64,000 nucleotides of DNA, from contig NC_044288.2 of assembly GCF_004027225.2 (NCBI RefSeq), positions 18,238,744 through 18,302,743 of the forward strand. The letters run 5' to 3'. Made by a program: the position numbers and the translations under genes. Numbering within the stretch: the stretch's first letter is position 1; each line of letters opens with the position of its first letter. The DNA comes from Strigops habroptila (lineage: Eukaryota; Chordata; Aves; Psittaciformes; Psittacidae). Under the pieces are notes generated by a model that saw nothing but the letters and a program-made list of their open reading frames with translations, was not told the DNA's origin and did not search any database. Shown piece after piece: positions 39,031 to 49,940 of the stretch.

Positions 39031-42000
39031 CCAAGAGTGGCTTATCATCTTGGGAACCTCCGCTTCCCAGCAGAGGTCAATGAGTTACCCAGAGGTATGC
39101 TATAAACAGACTGCTGGATCCCGGGGGGAAGCATGAACGCCCAGGAGACACCTTCACCCCAGCCCCACAGCTAACAAGGGCTGGTGAGGCTGACCATGGC
39201 CAGGGCTCTGCTCAGCCCGAGTGTGACCACACTGACCACGGCTCCCTCCTGCTGCAAGCGCTGCTTTGCATGAGCAGCTTCTCCCAGACTTACCTGTCGC
39301 CTGCTCCCAGCTCCAGCGCTGCATCCTTGGGACTCTGGACCTTCGATCCTCGCTGTGCACTGACTGCCTCTGATGCAGCAAACCTCAGGGAGAGGCTTTA
39401 CCTGCACCCCAGTGAGGTGGCAGAGGCACTCAGCTCTGAAACTCCCTTCTTCTCTGGCAAAATGCAAATACACGCACACAGAACAAGAGATCTGTGGACC
39501 CAGCAGTATTTATGCACCCCGCCTCACCTTCACAAACAGGGCCAGCAGAGAAAAACACAGGGATTATTTTGGTTTTCTTTAGAAAACAATGAAAGAGTTA
39601 ATATCAAGCTTTTCTAATATCCTTATTTCCTTCTGGAAGTGCTCAGCAGTTTACCATTCCTTGGCAGGGTCAAAACGAAGCCTCATTGCTTCTCACTTTG
39701 TTATTCAAAAATGAACCTGAAAGAAAAAGGAAGTCAGCCTAAACCTGAGCTCAGTCAAGGAAAAAAAGCAAACAAACAAGATGAAACGTTTATTTTCAGG
39801 TCAAACAAACTTTTGTTTCACGGGTTTGATTCTCGGAGGTGGGTGGGGGCCCGTTTCGGTGTTAGGTGGAGCAGCGCTTTCCTCCCCTTCCTCTCTGAAA
39901 GCCCACCCAGCCCGGGCACTGACTGCAGCCGGGGACACTGCCAGGAGCAAGCAGGGCCAGCAGGGACGTTTCCTCATTCTTGTGCTCTCTGCTTTTGCTT
40001 TCACCCTCTGCAAACGGGTGCAGAGCAGTGATAAGCACCTGATAACCCCCCCCCCCTCCACCGCAATCCCAGCCTCTTCAGGCTGCCTGCTCGGGTTGGG
40101 GGACAGGACCATGGGGGAGAAGGACCTGCCCCCATGGACCTTCACTCATACCCTTGCATGCCCAAGACTGGGTAGCATCAGGACAGTATCTTTCCTGGTG
40201 TGCTGGCAGCTCGGGAAGCAGGGTGTCATACGTGGCTGCAGGGCACGGGAAGTGCAATGGCTTTGCAGCAAAACCGGCATGGCAAGTCACTGAAATGCAG
40301 CCAGACAGGCCTGGCTTTAACATATTATCTTTTTATCGATGGCACTCACTCAAGACTTTTCTTCCATCTCCAAGACCCTTCTTACTTTTCTCCATCCTGT
40401 GCAGCGCACAGCAATCCAAAGCAATCCAAAGCTGCTGCCTGCAGTGGCACATTTGCTCCATCCCGCAGCTATAGGGTTAAGCAGGCTCCGGGGCTGAACT
40501 AAGCTGAACTCAGCGCTTACTTTTCAGAAATGCTGAGGCCTGCTCCTCTCGCATTGTTTTCAGCCGGGGGCAGAGGAAGTAAGCGCTGTTGGAACATGGA
40601 CCGTGTGTGTCGGCAGTGCCCCGGTGGGTCCGGAGGCTGGGACCACCCTTTGGCACACACAGCACTGGGAAGCCATGCAGGGAGCAGCCCAGGGTGCTGA
40701 CTCGAGGTGTCCTGCCTGGCACTGGGGTGTGAACCCCGAGCATCCTCCCTGCTCCCCCCTAACATGACCACTGCTTCAAAGGAAGAGTGTGGCGTCACCA
40801 CCCAGGGGAGCCTCCAGACTGCCTGGAGACACAGCCAGGGAAGTGCCGGCCACAGATAAGGCATGGGAAGGAAGAAGGAAGGACCAGAGCCAGCCAGCTG
40901 AGCTCCAGAGTTTGAAGATCGCTGCAGCCCCTGCCTGGCACTGTGTTGCTGGAAGCATCCTTCTAGTTCTGCCCTGTGTAAACACCTTGGGGTTTTTCCA
41001 GTTCAGCTTGCAGGAAGGTTTGAGGTGTCAGGGAAAGCCCCACTGTAATACTCCACGTGCAGGTGTCTTAGAGGCACTGGTTTCGCTACAGAGAGCTCAT
41101 GAGGTGTAGGAGAGCAATAAGGAATAGCAGTCACAAGTGTACAGCCTCACAGTGCTGTATCTCAAGGCCCTTTCAAGCTCTTTTGGTCATTGCATCCCTT
41201 CCTTGGCCACCCTGCTCACAGCAGTCACTGCTCCAGCACACTGCTGTGCTTGGGCATCCTTGTCTAGGCACACACATTGCTACAGCACCTCCCAGCACCA
41301 GCACTGCTTTGGCAATGGCTGCAGGTGGAACAGCCACAGCACCACACATCATAGCAGTTTTTAGGCACAGGACTATCAGGGAAAGCCTCTTTCTGCCTCT
41401 AGAACAGCTTCTCCCAAGGTCGCAGAAGTAGCCCGGACCTCACGTCCTCTGCCAGATCTGAGCTAACAGCTCGTGAAACCTCCACGCACCCCCAGGATAC
41501 TCCTCCCAGCTCCCTCTCACTCCTGTCAGGTCTGTCCTGCCTGCACCATGACAAGGTTGCAGGGATAAGGGGTGCCAGGCTCTCAGCTCCATGGCAAATC
41601 CATCCTGCACAAAGACACCTGCACCCTGGCAGAGGGCACAAGAGGACACAAGCAAATGTGTCATAAGCCTCTGACATTCCCAGCTTGTCCCATGTCCCTA
41701 CGCCATGCACGTACCCCAGGAATAAGCCCCACCAGGATGGACTCACAGCCGGCAGCCAGATCCACCCCATCTTCACAGCAGAAGAGGGTGCCCAGGTGAT
41801 GGAAGCGTCTCTTGGATACCTCATCTCTTGGCTGATGGAAGACCTGCTGTAAGGAGGTCCCCCAGCTCCTCCCTTCCTGCTGCCCCATCCAGTCACAGTT
41901 TATCCTCTTGGCCTCTCATCCCTGCTCTTCTCCAAGGCCAGAAGTATCTCTGCCCAGCGCTGGCCAGAACATTAAATGGCCTTAACCCTATCAATAATGC

Positions 42001-42435
42001 AGGAGAATTGATGGCAGGTAGCTTGTAGACAGCTGGCAGCCTCAGAGGGGCACTGAGACCTCCCTGAGTATGGCCAGGCAGGACCTGAGGGGTGGATGAA
42101 CGCCTGCAGCCCACATTGGGGTGCTGAGCTCAGGCAGAATCTGACTGGGAGCCCTCCTGCCTTGCCCCCCTCTCTGGACCTGGCCCCACGTAGCCCACAG
42201 CTATCAGGCTGTGCTGGAACAGCAGAGAAAGGTCTCTCTGATGTGTCTCCTGTGCGTTGGGGAGCTGCTGCTAAGCCCAGAGGCTGTGCTATTCCCATCC
42301 AATCAACTGGGAAAAGGTGACACCGTGTCTTTCTTTGGGAAGGTGCTTGGAAAGCCATGGCATCAGGGCTGTGTGCCCAAGAGAGATGAACCTGATTTCC
42401 TGCAGGCTGCAGTCTGGTCTGGGACCTGCTGCTGG

Positions 42436-42760
42436 CCTGCCAAGTTCACCACTAAACCATGTCACTGAGGGCTTCGTCTACATGGTTTGTGAACACTTCC
42501 AGGGATGGTGACTCCACCACTTCCTTGGGCAGCCTGTTCCAATGCCTGACCAACCTTTTGGTGAGGAAATTTTTCCTAATATCCAATCTAAACCTCCCCT
42601 GGTGCAGCTTGAGGCCGTTTCCTCTTGTCCTATCACTTGTTACTTGGGAGAAAAGACTGACACCCACCTCACCACAACCTCCTTTCAGCCAGTTGTAGAG
42701 AATGAAAGCATCGCCTCTAAGGATCTTCTCCTAGGCTTTGAAATGGCAATGCCCAACTTC
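42436..42760 (-). mobile_element. CR1 LINE fragment
   Basis: On the plus strand this runs TGCCAAGTTCACCACTAAAC, GGATGGTGACTCCACCACTT, CCTGTTCCAATGCCTGACCA and TCCTAATATCCAATCTAAAC. The reverse strand reads the CR1 ORF2 tail ([18 protein letters not shown], within 42,452-42,667). It is better preserved than the element at 35.6 kb over this part, but the 3' tail is missing. Confidence 0.9.
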
Positions 42761-43249
42761 TGCCTTTCCCACCGTGACCAGTGTCACCTTAGGGGACATT
42801 GTGCTGCTTTTTGGGCTCGGTGTACCCCACCAGCCCCACCAGAGCTCATTAGCTGATCACTACCAAGCCAGTGGAGCTGCACAGCGTGCCGGCTCTCCCC
42901 GTCCCGAATATTAATTGTCAGAGCCATTAGATGGCAGCAGCTACCGCTCCTCCACTGTCCCGAACATGGGAAGAACGGATTTGGAGCCAGGCCCCATCCC
43001 CACAGCCCCCAGCAGCCTCAACCTGGTCCACAGGGTGGACCATGGGGTAGGGAAATAACCCCAGGATGGGGCTGGAGAACTGGGCTTGCATGGAAAACAA
43101 GGGAAGGCTCTGAAATAGGGGACCTCTGAAATAGCCATTGTCTCTGTGTTAAAGACACTGGGTCAGGTAACAGGCAAAGCCTGCCTGGGATGCGCAGCCA
43201 AGATTCGTTCAGGTGCTGTATCGGGGAGAGCTGACTGAAAATCAGAAGG

Positions 43250-44340
43250 AAAAACTGCTCAGTTTTGTTTTTCTCCTTGGAGAGGTTTCCAAAGGAAATG
43301 TGTTTCATTTGGAAATATCTCTAGAAAATGAAGCTGTCAAAATATTTCATTTTAATTTCTCATTTCCCCTTTATTTCTCCCTCCCAGTGCCTCTTTTCCT
43401 CTATTATTCTCCCCTGCCTTTGCTTTTACCCTGTTCCTATTTTGCCATTGAAACAGAAATGAACAGGACGAGGAAGGAGAATGAAAAATGTCAAAGTGAG
43501 CACAACTCCCCAGATCTCCAATTTTTCATTTTTCAATTTCACCCACAGTAGGAAAATGGTCACAAAAACACGTTTTGTCCATCTTTATACTACAAGCATG
43601 TATAAAATCCCAATCTCGGTATTACTTTTCCTTCCAACATCCACAATATGAGTTGCAAGGGGCTAAATTGCCATCATCTCCTGCACATATAACACTAAGA
43701 GCAAATCCAGCTCTGCTTTTCCCACCGGCAGCCCAGCAAGTGTTGATATGAGCAGTGCACACCACGGAGCCTGAGCAAAGATGTGATTCGTATGAACCAC
43801 CCTATCTAATTCACACAGCTCAAGCTCAAGCTTAAACATACAGTGAAGGGAACATATTTATAGAAATCTTTTGATAATTTGGAAAAAAAATCAACATTTT
43901 TATACTTTTCTTTAGAAGTAATAGAGAAAAATTGATTAAGATATTAATTGCTTATGCTGATCTAGGTCTTTTTTTTGATGCTCTTAATGATCCAAGCTGC
44001 TTGTAAAGGTGTTGGTCTTGATGCCATTTCCTTTTAGAAAGCAACAAAGCAGCTCAGTGAGGCTAAGCATCTTGTTTTGATATTTTCAGTGTGGAACAAT
44101 TTGATTTTTCAACTTACAAAGCTTTGCTGCTTTAATTTTTTTGTACACCAAGCCAAGGCAGAAATCAGAATGAAAGCTTTCAGTTTAAGCTAATTAATCC
44201 AAACACTTTGATTCAAAGCCCGTTGTGTTTTCTCAGTTTTGTTCTCTGGGAATTTATTTTCAGTGTCTGCATTCCATTTTTAGACCAGGGAGAAAAAAAA
44301 AAGATTTCCTAGAAAAGAGATAACCCGCTGCTTACCCGGG
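43250..44340. promoter_or_regulatory. AT-rich block, candidate conserved non-coding element
   Basis: About 1.1 kb of AT-rich DNA in a GC-rich intergenic region, with words such as TTAAGATATTAATTGC (near 43,939), GCTAATTAATCC (near 44,190) and several CTTTG/ACAAAG words that could be HMG-box (SOX or TCF) sites. Its position between SH3TC2 and ABLIM3 makes it a candidate enhancer. Motif-level evidence only. Confidence 0.3.
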
Positions 44341-44484
44341 GCTACCCGTTCTGCAGCATTTCATATGCTTAGAAGAGTAAAAAGAAGTTATCTTTTCTTA
44401 ATTGCATTGTTTGGCCTCCTTCTGAACAGCACGGTCCGGAAACCTGGTCTGACTCTGCTGCCAGCCCCCGGTCCTCCAGATTCT

Positions 44485-44535
44485 CCCAGAATCTCAGTTT
44501 CCTCATTAAGTAATATGAGGAACAAAGGGAAAATG
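44485..44535 (+). repeat. MIR-like SINE remnant
   Basis: The stretch ATCTCAGTTTCCTCATTAAG followed by TAATATGAGGA fits the hallmark MIR/CORE-SINE phrase 'cTCAGTTTCCTCAT..gtaAAATGaGGA'. It is a short remnant and overlaps a chance open frame (44,365-44,667). Confidence 0.4.
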
Positions 44536-45789
44536 AATTATCATGATAATGCCACTCCAGCAATAAGAAAGAAGCTGCATTTGCAAGGCAAAATCACTCT
44601 TTCTGAGAAGGTGGTGCTCCCCAAGGAGCTCTGGGAAGATGGGAGCTTGGCCAGCCAGCTTCCATGAGCAGAGAAGTCCAAGGGCTGCCTTCTTACAGGG
44701 GGCTTGTGATGGTCAAGGCTGTCCATTAGCAACGTCTCAAGATCCTGACCTAACGGAGGGAGGACGTTTCTTCCTTCCATCAGTCCTCACTGCTTCAGGG
44801 CAACTTAAAAGGGAAAACTAAAAATAAACCCAACTTCCGATGACCTTTAAGGGGTTGAAGCATAGTTGGCAATGGGAAAGCAGGTCAGGTACCTCGGGGG
44901 CAGAGCTGCAGCTGGTGTACATCTCCCTTTGCTTCGCTCTGCTGATGGTGCTTGGCAGGGGCCAGGCTTTGGGGGCAGCTGTCCCCTGTGGGTCCCACTC
45001 ACCCTGCAGCAGGGCTGCGCAGCATGGTGCACACCAACTCAGCTACACACGCAGAGGGGAAACGGAGCAGCCCCGAGATGCTCAGCCTCAAGCAATAAGC
45101 CCTGATATTGCCTGGGAGCCCCAACCTTGCTGTGTGCGACAGCAGCATGCTCCTTGGCTGTTCCACCATGCTGCTGTGGCAGAGGTCTACACAGGGATGT
45201 TAGCTCTCCTGAAGGGCTGGAGAGTGAAAGGCTTTTGCAGGTTTTAGGACAAACACTGGTTTCCAATGCCCTAGAGCCTTTGCCATCACCCCTCCCTTAG
45301 GCAGATCGTGCAGCACCTCTCTTCTCCTGGTGTCCTGATCTTTCAGCAGGGGAGGTGAAGGCCCAGCGCTCACAATATGCAGGAGCAGAGCTTCTGCAGC
45401 ACTTGTTTTCACTCATCTGCTTTTGATTTGGGAATGTTTGTTGCACTTGATGTAGGGAATCAGCCCCTGTAACGATGGAACGCATGATGCCAGAGGACCT
45501 GTAGCTCCTACTGTGCATGGTGTACACATCCCTTCCTGGCTTTGCAGCATGGCTACAGGTTACAGATGGGCTACGGTGCACACCAGCATCGCCTGGAGCA
45601 GATCCAGCTCACAACCATTCTCCACTGTCTGGGTATTTCTATTTTTTTTCTGAAACTATTTGCACAGCACTAAAATTAATGACTGAAAATGTGAGTTCGC
45701 TTGAAAATAATCTATCATTTGATTATCACTTTAATGCAGGCAGCGTGGGGAACATCTGCCTCTGCCTGTCTGTGTCTTCTCCTGCCGAC

Positions 45790-46116
45790 ATGGGGAATTG
45801 CTGGAAAGGGCTGTTGTGCTGCTGTGTAAACTGGAAGAAAGCCAAACCACCAGCAAATGACTTGGTGGTTGCTGTGACTGAGGAAGAGGAGAGGGGTCCT
45901 GTTCTGGATGAGGCACATCATGTTTGGTCCCACCATAGCCTCCCAGGGCCCCCTCTTAAACACCCACTGCTCAGTTCACTGCCTCTGGTCCCAGTTGCTG
46001 TGTTTTCCAGGCACTTCCAAAGTAAAAAGCTGATCTCCATCATCTGGAAAGTAATTCTGTCACCACTGGAAGAGAGCACCTGGCTTTGCACTGGGGCAGC
46101 GGGCAGCAGCATCTGA
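45790..46116 (+). CDS. Candidate small ORF with lipid-modification-like N-terminus (108 aa)
   Basis: The ATG has a good start context (GCCGACATGG, G at -3 and +4). The predicted protein begins MGNCWKGLLCCCVNWKKAKP, a shape typical of N-myristoylated and palmitoylated proteins (glycine 2, four cysteines within 12 residues, then a basic patch). It is followed by an acidic stretch VTEEEERGPVLDE. The remainder is proline/leucine/serine-rich and ends TGA at 46,114-46,116. I do not recognise a family. No TATA box or poly(A) signal was found nearby, and the frame extends upstream without a stop. It may be chance, a lineage-specific gene, or an exon of an unannotated transcript. Confidence 0.2.
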   Translation: MGNCWKGLLCCCVNWKKAKPPANDLVVAVTEEEERGPVLDEAHHVWSHHSLPGPPLKHPLLSSLPLVPVAVFSRHFQSKKLISIIWKVILSPLEESTWLCTGAAGSSI

Positions 46117-49100
46117 CCACTCGTGACTTTGCCTCTGCCAGATCCCACCTCACAGGGGAGGCAGGAGACAAGAGAAAAATGGGTGTAGAACAGGCCAGTG
46201 AGGCAGAATTTCCTCTGTCCCATGACACAGGTCATGTGCTGTGGTATAATGGGGTCTGCAGACCCCTTAGGCTTCTCTGCTGCCTTTTGGGAACATTACA
46301 GCCCTGGACTTCGAGGCTTTTTGTGGAAAATGTCACCAGCTTCTGATGAGTCAGAGTCCTGCTCCTCTGCAGCCTGCCCAGCACCGGGCTGGAGTCCCCA
46401 TGGGCATCTTACAGACATTGTTTGGACTTAAATCTTCTGAGAAAGGAGAGGCTTTGCTGCCAGCACACATGCAGCAGGGCTGTGGGAGCCCAGGCTGGCA
46501 TGGACACATTTAGCTGGTGCCTCTGGGACAGACAGACACATTGATGCTACAGCACCCAGAGCAAGGGCTGCAGCTGGGATCTCTGGCCAAGGCATTTCCA
46601 CTCCTCCTGCAACTGATTCAGGGAAGGTTGTTCACCAAGATGACTACCAGTTGAAGGGGAAAGGAATTGGGTGGAAAGCCTGGAGCACCTACAGAGAGAC
46701 CTCTGAAAGCTGTTCTATGTGACTGTATGTGTGCGTGTCTTTGTGAACATGTATGCATGCATGCGTCTGTGCCTAGGTGTGCTGAAAGGGATGCTATAGC
46801 TTTAAATAAACCAGAAATGCCAGAGCTAAGGCTGATGATGAACCATCCCTCCACTCTGTTTTGAGGACAGAGATGCTTGCATGATTTTTTAACTGTCTGA
46901 CCTCCCCTAACCCTGTCTCTTCTGGCCTTGGGACCTGCTATCTGATATTTCCCTTGCAGCCTCTCCATTCCTCCCCAAGTCACACAGGAGTGAGGATAGA
47001 TCCCCTTTTCCAGGAGCTTTCCTTGGGCACCCTGCTGTTCGGGAGTGGGATGAGGCTGCCTCTCCAGCACCGGGGAACAACATCCTTTCCCAGGGACAGC
47101 GGCTGAGCACAGCCTCACATAGAAACACGTGGCCACTAGCAGGAGAGGCAGTGATCCTGGTCTCTCTGAGTTCCTGCTGTTATATAGCACAAGACACATT
47201 TCAAGCTCAACTCCTGGTGATGCCACATGCAGCCTCCAGCTCTCCCAGTGATCAATCAGCCAGCATTCAAGTCAGGCATCAGGGAAAGAAGCAGCAGTTA
47301 TCAACTGTGTGGGCAAAGTTTGGTTCAGGTGACTCTCAGGATCTCCCAGGGCATGGAAGCAGGGATAAGAAACCCAGTGTCCAGGGAAGCCATCACTAAA
47401 AATAAATGAAATTAGCACCTTGTTTTCTTCTGTCCTCTTACCCCATCACTACCGTGTCCTTTTTCACTGAGCAATGCAGGGTCCTGCAGGCAGCAGCTTC
47501 CTCTGCGCAGCCTGAGCTGTGTGGTACATGCTGGGTACTGAATGAGGCAGGCGCCTTATGGGAAAAATACGCATCTAATAACTGCTGTGAAAGACTGTGT
47601 TGCAATGCACAGACACAAAGGGATGAAAGGAGGCTGCCTTAACATCCTGACATTTCCTCATTTCTGACTTCTCCTCTCAGGCATCCCCAACATCCTTTTA
47701 CGGCAGCTTTTGCAGCCGGTTTCCTCAGTCAAAGAAAAGGAAATGGGATTTCCAAAACACCCTGGGACAGCGCTGATGGTGATGGGCTCTGACCTGTGCC
47801 CTGCACCACAGGTCCCTGCATGGGATCTCGTGGCTGAGGCAGGGAGATGATGAGGGTCACAGGTCCCTGCTGTCAGCTCACCAGTGCCAAAACCCAAATA
47901 TTCCATAGTGGGGGCACGTGAGGCCCTGCCTCACTGGCAGCACCCACTCCCTTGCCCCACGGCACAGCTCCGTGGTGCTGGGATCACCCATGCGGGAGGG
48001 GAAGAGGTTCTGCACTGGTGCCCCCTGAGCTCACCAGAGCACCCCATCTGCAGCCCTCTGCCATCCCAGCCTCCCAATTTCAAGTTGTTCTGAAGGCAGC
48101 AAGTTAACAAGATTTGCAAACCAGGTCAGAGGAAGAAGCTTAATTAGCTCACTGAACCGTGGGGACCAGCTCACATCGTGCCTGCTTTATTGACTCCCCA
48201 AATGGACGTTATTGGTACAGTAGGCATGAACCTCATGGTGATGGGGTCCTGCGCTCTCCCCTTGAGGAGAGGACACCCGGGCACTTGTCAGGCACAGGGA
48301 AACTTCATAAAAGGCCCCAGATCAGCTCTATGGGACAGCCCAAGCAATCCTGCCATGCTGTATAAGCAACACTGCTTTCCCCCCAAGCCCTGCAGGGCCC
48401 CCCACTGCTGGCCCCCCTCTTCCCACCCACTCAAGGCCTCTGGGAGGGGACAGCGCCGAAGGGGACAGGCAGCAGGGCTTGCAGCGAGCTGGCTGCGTCA
48501 CCGGCAGCACAGGCGTAGCTCACACGACCTGCTAACTGTCGTGTCATGTCACCACAAACATCTGCTGCCACACATGAAACAGCAAGGGAAAAGGAAAGCA
48601 AAGGGCCCTCTCAGAGCGGCATTCCAGCCCCAGGAGTGGGAAAGATGCGGCGCCTGTCACGCTGCATGAAAAACCCCTTTCATTAGTGGCAAGGCTGTAG
48701 CTCGCCTCTTTGAATCGCAGCACAGCTTCCCCGGGCCTCCCGGGCAGAGCAGGCACAGCCCCGTCTCCCCTCGCACCCCGGGAGCAGCTCCACTGGGTAA
48801 GGCTTTATTCTGATAAATAGTGTCTCACAAACAAAAAAAGGAGCAATGGCTTTGAAGCCCTTCCAGGAACCCTGATGTGCTGCCAGCAGAGAAAGCTGCT
48901 CAGTGATCAGGGGGGAAGAGCCCCCTCTCCATCCTGCAGCCAGGTGCTGTACGGGCACCCACAGCCCTCTACCTGCTCCCAGCGTGGGACAGGCAGCAGG
49001 CTGCAGGACAGGCAGGGGTGTCCAGCCTGGACAGCTGCTGGAGGGCATCCGTGCAACGAGAGGAAATCCAGATTTCAAGCAGAAATTGTACACACACACC

Positions 49101-49221
49101 CCGCCTCCGTCCTGGGACAGCATTTCCTTGCACGCTCGGCCAGCACAGGCAAGCTGGAGGGTGAGCAGGGCGGGACTGCAGCCGTCCCACCAGCGCTGGG
49201 TGGGCAGCGAGCATCACCAGG

Positions 49222-49390
49222 CAGGGCAGGGCAGCGGGCAGGGCAGGCAGGGAGGGGACAGGGCAGGACTATAGGCAGGACTGTAGGCAGGGCAGCGGGC
49301 AGGGAAGGCAGGGAGCGGGCAGGGCTGCAGGCAGGGAGTGGGCAGGGCAGGGCAGCAGGCGGGCAGCGGGCAGGGAGCGGGCAGGCGGTG
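49222..49390. repeat. G-rich minisatellite, GGCAGG-type units
   Basis: About 170 bases consist almost wholly of variants of GGGCAGG, GGCAGGGA and GCGGGCAGG, including two copies of a GGCAGGACT(A/G)TA-like unit at 49,263-49,285. The G runs of three to four bases at short spacing could form G-quadruplexes on the plus strand. It lies directly upstream of the ABLIM3 CpG island. Confidence 0.9.
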
Positions 49391-49533
49391 CCCAGCAGAT
49401 GGCGGCGGTGCCGGGGCGGCGCGTCCCGCAGCCTTCCCTCGGGTGCGGGCCGCCGCCCCCCGCTGCCCCGCTCCGTTCGGCTCCGTTCCGCTCGGCGCTG
49501 CCCCGCCCGGTTCGGCCGTCCTTGGGCTGAGCC

Positions 49534-49550
49534 GGCGGGGCGGGGCGGGC
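49534..49550 (+). promoter_or_regulatory. ABLIM3: GC box (SP1/KLF-type)
   Basis: GGCGGGGCGGGGCGGGC contains two overlapping consensus GC boxes about 45 bases upstream of the TATA-like element. Confidence 0.7.
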
Positions 49551-49588
49551 CGAGGCGCTGCGCGTCCCCCGCCGCGGCTCCACACCCG

Positions 49589-49598
49589 CTATAAGAGC
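49589..49598 (+). promoter_or_regulatory. ABLIM3: TATA-like box of ABLIM3
   Basis: GCTATAAGAG lies in an otherwise extremely GC-rich promoter. A start site 25-32 bases downstream would fall near 49,618-49,624 (CCGCAGTGCA). The start site itself is inferred. Confidence 0.55.
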
Positions 49599-49623
49599 CG
49601 CGGCGCGCCGCGCTCCGCAGTGC

Positions 49624-49725
49624 ATGGCCGTGCCTCGCCCGCGGTACCGGGACTCCGCTGGGGCCATCCCCCGGGCCGGCCCCGGGTGTCCCGCCGCGCC
49701 CCCTCCCCGCCGCAGACACTCTTGA
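49624..49725 (+). other. Upstream ORF 1 in ABLIM3 5' leader (33 codons)
   Basis: The first ATG after the predicted start site (GTGCATGG) opens a frame beginning MAVPRPRYRDSAG and ending RRRHS and TGA at 49,723-49,725. It is arginine/proline-rich because of the GC content. It would only be translated if transcription starts upstream of 49,624, which is borderline given the TATA position. Confidence 0.4.
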
Positions 49726-49776
49726 CCTTGCCCTTCGGGAGCGGGAGCCGGTGCGGGGCGGCGGGGCTGCACTGGG

Positions 49777-49785
49777 ATGCGTTAG
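49777..49785 (+). other. Minimal upstream ORF 2 (ATG CGT TAG)
   Basis: A two-codon upstream frame in the ABLIM3 leader, with a G at -3 (GGGATGC). Such minimal frames can slow scanning ribosomes. Confidence 0.5.
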
Positions 49786-49898
49786 CCGGCGGATCGCACA
49801 GAGGTATTCCTGCTGGGAAAGAGAAGCAGCCTCCTCCCGCTGACGGGGGCGCGGAAGAAAAAAGAGGATTTAAAGAGCATCTTTGCCCCCTTTGTTGA

Positions 49899-49931
49899 AT
49901 GAGAAGGGCAGAGGAGGGACCAGCAAGATGA
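49899..49931 (+). other. Upstream ORF 3 overlapping the ABLIM3 start codon
   Basis: This ten-codon frame (MRRAEEGPAR) ends with TGA at 49,929-49,931, sharing bases with the main ATG at 49,928-49,930 (the sequence ATGA). This arrangement fits termination-reinitiation control. Confidence 0.5.
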
Positions 49932-49940
49932 GCACTAGCA
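49928..49940 (+). CDS. ABLIM3: Actin-binding LIM protein 3, first coding exon (partial gene)
   Basis: ABLIM3 carries four LIM domains and a villin headpiece; it binds F-actin and STARS/ABRA and is found at adherens junctions. Only the first 13 coding bases are here: ATG AGC ACT AGC A, then donor GTAAGTAC. They give MSTS plus one base (phase 1). Human ABLIM3 begins MNTSIPYQQ with the split isoleucine codon at the same point, so the residues and the splice phase both agree. The gene runs to the right, head to head with SH3TC2, exactly as on human 5q32. The next exon, with the first LIM domain, is not in the window, so the identification rests on four codons, phase, promoter and synteny. The 5' leader from about 49,620 is about 300 bases. 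Confidence 0.8.

Larger units (their letters stand above)
36281..49200. other. Divergent intergenic region between SH3TC2 and ABLIM3
   Basis: These 13 kb separate two genes transcribed away from each other. They contain one further CR1, a CpG cluster at about 38,880-39,020, AT-rich DNA at 43.2-44.3 kb and a weak small ORF, all listed separately. No exon series, RNA gene or conserved domain was recognised elsewhere. The long minus-strand frame at 46,618-47,226 and the plus-strand frame at 48,875-49,594 look like chance. Confidence 0.65.
49380..49770. promoter_or_regulatory. ABLIM3: CpG island and ABLIM3 core promoter
   Basis: This is the strongest CpG-dense stretch of the window, with CG in nearly every ten bases from 49,390 to 49,690. 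It spans the GC box, the TATA-like box and the probable transcription start of the plus-strand gene whose first coding exon follows. Confidence 0.9.

Noticed and set aside
42452-42667. 71-codon ORF resembling a reverse-transcriptase tail as a host gene
   Set aside because: It is the CR1 ORF2 C-terminal remnant, counted as a mobile element.
44365-44667. 100-codon ORF with a signal-peptide-like start (MLRRVKRSYLFLIALFGLLL)
   Set aside because: It runs through a MIR-like remnant and lies in AT-rich non-coding DNA; a hydrophobic N-terminus is likely by chance there.
46618-47226. 202-codon minus-strand open frame
   Set aside because: No domain, no conserved motif and no splice structure; treated as chance.
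48875-49594. 239-codon plus-strand open frame leading into the ABLIM3 CpG island
   Set aside because: It is a translation of the GGCAGG minisatellite and CpG island (glycine/arginine/alanine repeats); it exists because stop codons are rare in GC-rich DNA.
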